Assembly: GCA_025354865.1 (NCBI GenBank)
Contig: JANXMB010000068.1
Coordinates: forward strand, 1-47,159
DNA: 47,159 nt
DNA from: Acetobacteraceae bacterium
Lineage (GTDB): Bacteria; Pseudomonadota; Alphaproteobacteria; Acetobacterales; Acetobacteraceae
Direction of reading: 5' to 3'
In this document: positions 44,407 to 47,159 of the stretch, one piece after another
How positions within the stretch are numbered: position 1 is the first letter of the stretch
How the letters are laid out: each line of letters starts with the position of its first letter
Position numbers and translations under genes: made by a program
The notes under the pieces: generated by a model
What the model saw: only the letters and a program-made list of their open reading frames with translations
Databases searched by the model: none
What the model was told of the DNA's origin: nothing

Positions 44407-44850
44407 TCGACCATCGGTCGCAGCCGCATTGATGTGTATGAATTTTTAGACGAACCGATGGCTTGCGGCGGTACGCGACGCCTTGCCATAGCCGCCCAGG
44501 CACGACATGCCTCCTGCCATGGCGCATCATTCGATCGACAGAACCCGGCTCGCTCACGCCAAGCTGCCCCGCAGCAACAGAGCCCCAGACACGCAGCGCT
44601 CGACACAGCATCGCGCGCGGGTTGCCCGCAGACTGGTCGAGCGCTTTCGCGAATCCGCAGTGCAGGTGGGTCGGTTATGCCGGACGGCCCGCGCAGTTGG
44701 CACCGAATATCGGCGTTGCGCATCGCCGGTCCGGGGCCGCCCCAGTATCGCACCCCGAGACGCTACCGCGTTTTGCGACATACCGATGGCTGCGTCGGAC
44801 GCGTCCGGTCCCGGAGGCCGGCTGCCGATGAAACCGAATCGGATCGCGCC
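44407..44850. other. Gene-free spacer between the tps operon and the PAP2-like gene
   Basis: About 440 bases in which open frames exist on both strands, but none reads as a known protein or has a convincing ribosome-binding site; their products are Arg/Pro/Ser-rich noise. The left edge is AT-rich (GAATTTTTAGA at about 44440). The PAP2-like gene could start further upstream in the same frame, but the extra residues look non-coding. Confidence 0.4.
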
Positions 44851-45417
44851 GTGACCTTCCTGACCGACTTCGCCGATCAGGCTGTCGTTCTGCCGCTCGT
44901 TGTCACGGTGGCTGCGGTCCTGCTGCAACAAGGCTGGCGCCGGGGCGCCTTGGCGTGGCTGGGTGCCATCGGCACCACCTTCGCGGTCATGCTCGCGCTC
45001 AAGCTCATCTTCCTCGGGTGCGCGTCGATCTTCGAACCTGCGGCCTTGCGCAGCCCGAGCGGCCATACGGCGGCGGCATCCGTGCTGGCCGGCAGCGTGG
45101 CGGCGATCTTCGGCGTGCGGCGCTGGCGCATCGCGACCATCGCGCTGCTCACCGGGCTCGGCATCGGCCTGACCCGCGTCGGGCTACAGGTGCATTCATG
45201 GCCCGAAGTCGCCATCGGCGTCACGGTTGGATTGATCGGCGCGCTGGCACTGGCGAAATACGCCGGCCCGCCGCCCGTATTGCGGGTATGGCCGCTGCTG
45301 CTGGTCGCTGCTTGCGTCGTGGCGACGATGCACGGGCGGCATTTCGGCGCCGAATACGCCATCCGTCAGGCCGCTGTCAGCGTCGGTTGGTGCACGCCGA
45401 TCAGTCTGTCACGATAA
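44851..45417 (+). CDS. PAP2-like integral membrane phosphatase
   Basis: Product of 188 aa with five or six TM helices. The phosphatase core is recognisable: PSGHTAAASVLAGS (Ser70-Gly71-His72) for motif 2, and TRVGLQVHSWPEV (Arg109, His115, Glu119) for motif 3, where the usual Asp is Glu. Motif 1 is reduced to Lys51 in ALKLIFLGC without the normal Arg-Pro. The family dephosphorylates lipid phosphates such as undecaprenyl-PP or phosphatidate. The start is taken as GTG 44851 because the membrane domain begins directly after it; there is no strong Shine-Dalgarno, so the start is uncertain. Reduced motif 1 leaves activity open. Confidence 0.68.
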   Translation: MTFLTDFADQAVVLPLVVTVAAVLLQQGWRRGALAWLGAIGTTFAVMLALKLIFLGCASIFEPAALRSPSGHTAAASVLAGSVAAIFGVRRWRIATIALLTGLGIGLTRVGLQVHSWPEVAIGVTVGLIGALALAKYAGPPPVLRVWPLLLVAACVVATMHGRHFGAEYAIRQAAVSVGWCTPISLSR

Positions 45418-45452
45418 AGCCTCGGCCCACTCGGATTTATTTCGACTTGTGC

Positions 45453-45481
45453 TTGAAACGACCGCGAGACCGCTTTAGAAT
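45453..45481 (+). promoter_or_regulatory. Strong sigma70-like promoter
   Basis: TTGAAA (45453-45458), a 17-bp spacer and TAGAAT (45476-45481) precede the membrane-protein ATG at 45522 by 40 bases, with AGGAGG in between. One of the best consensus promoters I noticed in the window. Confidence 0.65.
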
Positions 45482-45521
45482 CCAAAATACAAAACGACCG
45501 AGAAACAATAGGAGGCCGTAC

Positions 45522-46412
45522 ATGACGCTCGGACCCGTACTCGATGTCGCCATCGGCATGACCATGACATACCTGCTATTGAGCATAATAGCGACTGCGC
45601 TGCAGGAAAGCGTCGCATCTTTTCTGTCCTTGCGCGGGACCAAACTGCGCGATGCGCTCAAGGGATTGCTCCAAGGCGCCGCCAACGACGCAGCGCTGGC
45701 AAACCATGCGATGGTGCGCGGGGTCAGCGGCAAAGCCAACCTTCCATCCTATGTCGAGCCGGCCAACTTCGCCTGCTCGGTTGTCGATTTCCTGGCGGAC
45801 GGATCGAAGGCACCGTTCTTTAAGCAAATCGAGGACGGATTGGCGAAACTGCCGCAGGACAGCGATTTCCGCAACGCCATGACCACGCTGGCCGCCCAGT
45901 CCGGGCAGGACCTGGACAAATTCAGGGCCAGCGTCGGGACATGGTACGGCCATTGGGCCGATCGACTGAGCGGCGATTACAAGCGCTTTTCGCACTATTT
46001 CGCGTTGGGCTTCGGTTTGCTGGTGGCCGTCGCGCTGAATGTCGATTCCCTGCACCTGGCGAAAACGCTCTGGACCGATCGAGACGGCCGAGCGGCAATG
46101 GTCGCCGTGGCCCAGGCCTATGGGCCGAAAGCCCCCGGCGATCCAACAAACCCGCAGCAGATCGCAGCCGCAGTCAAAGCCGTCGCCGCCTTGCCGTTGC
46201 CGATCGGATGGCAGCCGAAACCGGATTCCAACCTGCTTTGCACAATGATCGATACCGTATTCGCCAAGGATGGCAGCGGCCTGACCGTTATACTCGGCTG
46301 GCTGGCCACTGCGCTCGCCGTTTCGCTCGGCGCCCCCTTCTGGTTCGATACGCTGCAAAAATTCATGAATATGCGCGGAACCGGCCCGAAACCGGGGGAG
46401 AAAGCGACCTAA
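45522..46412 (+). CDS. Three-TM protein of unknown function
   Basis: Product of 296 aa, not assigned to a named family. Hydrophobic helices lie at about 5-28 (IGMTMTYLLLSIIATALQES), 160-178 (FALGFGLLVAVALNVDSLHL) and 254-275 (LTVILGWLATALAVSLGAPF). A charged helical region (40-155) lies between the first two and an Ala/Pro-rich soluble loop (180-250) between the last two. The C-terminal APFWFDTLQKFMNMRGTGPK motif looks conserved and ends in a short basic tail. AGGAGG precedes the ATG, and the gene has its own promoter. It converges on the MFS gene with a 4-base stop overlap. I recall similar C-terminal motifs in uncharacterised bacterial membrane proteins but cannot name a role. Confidence 0.75.
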   Translation: MTLGPVLDVAIGMTMTYLLLSIIATALQESVASFLSLRGTKLRDALKGLLQGAANDAALANHAMVRGVSGKANLPSYVEPANFACSVVDFLADGSKAPFFKQIEDGLAKLPQDSDFRNAMTTLAAQSGQDLDKFRASVGTWYGHWADRLSGDYKRFSHYFALGFGLLVAVALNVDSLHLAKTLWTDRDGRAAMVAVAQAYGPKAPGDPTNPQQIAAAVKAVAALPLPIGWQPKPDSNLLCTMIDTVFAKDGSGLTVILGWLATALAVSLGAPFWFDTLQKFMNMRGTGPKPGEKAT

Positions 46413-47159
46413 TTCTGCCTGCCGATCCGGTGCACCTGGCCCGCGACCGCCCGCACCTTGCGGGGCGCCGCACGCCAGATCGCCAGGGCGGAGACGCCGC
46501 TGACGGCAATACCGAGCCAGAACGCAAGCACGTAGTCGCCGAGTCGGTCGTGTAGAACCCCGGTCAACCAGGGGCCAGCCGCGCCGCCAGCCAGGGCCGA
46601 CAACATGACTGTGCCGAAGATCGTGCCGAAATTCGCGCCCTGGAAAATCTCGGCGACGATCGCACCCATGACCGAGGTCATGCCATAGCCCAACACGCCC
46701 TGCACCATCACCATCGCGTAGACCAGCGCCATCGACGGGTAGTAGCCAAGTAACCAAAGGGTCAGAAAGCAGAACGCGAAACCGAGATTCGAAATCGCCC
46801 ACACCCACTCTCGACCGATGCGATCCGACAGATGCCCGAGCAGAATGCCGCCGGGGATGCCGGCCAAGCTGACGAAGCCCAACGCCCAGGCGGCGGCGGT
46901 GGGGCTCACGCCGATTTCCAGCAAGTATTTGGTCTGATGCACCTGGACGGCGTACCAGACATACAAGCCGCCGAAATACCCCAAAGCGACCCACCAGAAC
47001 CGCCCCGTCCGCAGGGCGCGCGCCAAGGTCCAATCGATCGCAGCCCAGACAGGATCGACAATGTTCGAAGCCGGTGCGGGCGCGGAGGCATGGACCTCCG
47101 CGTCGCCATCGGGCCGTAGACCCAGATCTTCCGGCCGTTTGCGTAGCAGCAAGTTGATG
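46409..47159 (-). CDS. MFS transporter, C-terminal part (cut by window end)
   Basis: The last 250 or so residues of a major facilitator protein; the N-terminal half lies beyond the window. Six hydrophobic helices are present, with the second-half motif GHLSDRIGREWVW after helix 7/8 and GAIVAEIFQGANFGTIFGTV, as in the oxalate/formate or sugar-acid type MFS carriers. The reading frame is open to the right edge. Ends RKVRAVAGQVHRIGRQN. The stop overlaps the convergent membrane-protein stop by 4 bases. Substrate unknown. Confidence 0.88.
   Translation of the reverse strand, partial: INLLLRKRPEDLGLRPDGDAEVHASAPAPASNIVDPVWAAIDWTLARALRTGRFWWVALGYFGGLYVWYAVQVHQTKYLLEIGVSPTAAAWALGFVSLAGIPGGILLGHLSDRIGREWVWAISNLGFAFCFLTLWLLGYYPSMALVYAMVMVQGVLGYGMTSVMGAIVAEIFQGANFGTIFGTVMLSALAGGAAGPWLTGVLHDRLGDYVLAFWLGIAVSGVSALAIWRAAPRKVRAVAGQVHRIGRQN

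Overview
The window is about 47 kb of GC-rich, densely packed bacterial chromosome. The gene content points to an alphaproteobacterium, most likely Rhodospirillales/Acetobacteraceae (inference; there is no rRNA to confirm it). The indicators are GatCAB next to ruvX, a Bpt-type leucyl-transferase, a UbiK-YbjN-ProC-COQ9-like run, a NadQ/NrtR-type NAD regulator, and heptose-containing LPS synthesis (hldD). Many genes are joined by ATGA, GTGA or TTGA stop/start overlaps.

Left part (1-17 kb). The window opens inside the right end of an insertion sequence. It continues with ruvX diverging from gatC-gatA-gatB, an M16 protease, a NIPSNAP protein, and a chemoreceptor joining a cytoplasmic PAS, a periplasmic sensor and a C-terminal PilZ domain. 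Next is a three-gene overlapping cluster of PLP enzymes and an MlrC-type metallopeptidase (8378-12143). TspO, a small ankyrin-like exported protein, tRNA-Gln(UUG), ispE, a TPR lipoprotein and an epoxide-hydrolase-like enzyme follow. GatCAB and the tRNA-Gln it would serve are both here.

Middle part (17-29 kb). A leftward seven-gene run (hldD, lgt, a MidA-type methyltransferase, bpt, NUDIX, DUF3830, MFS) diverges from the rightward run ubiK, ybjN, proC, COQ9/TetR-like, then an ABC ATPase and permease without a binding protein. A 148-bp MITE-like element with CTAG target duplications sits directly behind the permease stop. It has the same terminal repeat as the IS at the left edge. After it come a small NlpC/P60-like protein of unknown role and the NAD regulator.

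Right part (28.9-47 kb). The main accessory feature is a leftward operon of an outer-membrane TpsB translocator (592 aa), a giant TpsA exoprotein (3466 aa, with two internal repeat arrays of 228 and 276 bp periods), and a 1030-aa lipoprotein with TPRs, a coiled coil and a C-terminal CHAT caspase-like protease domain with intact His/Cys. The layout suggests a surface fibre with its own dedicated cell-envelope protease. This is the best candidate here for an under-described system. Diverging from it are a PAP2-like membrane protein and a three-TM protein of unknown function with its own good sigma70-like promoter. A truncated MFS transporter ends the window.

All assignments come from reading motifs; no database search was run.
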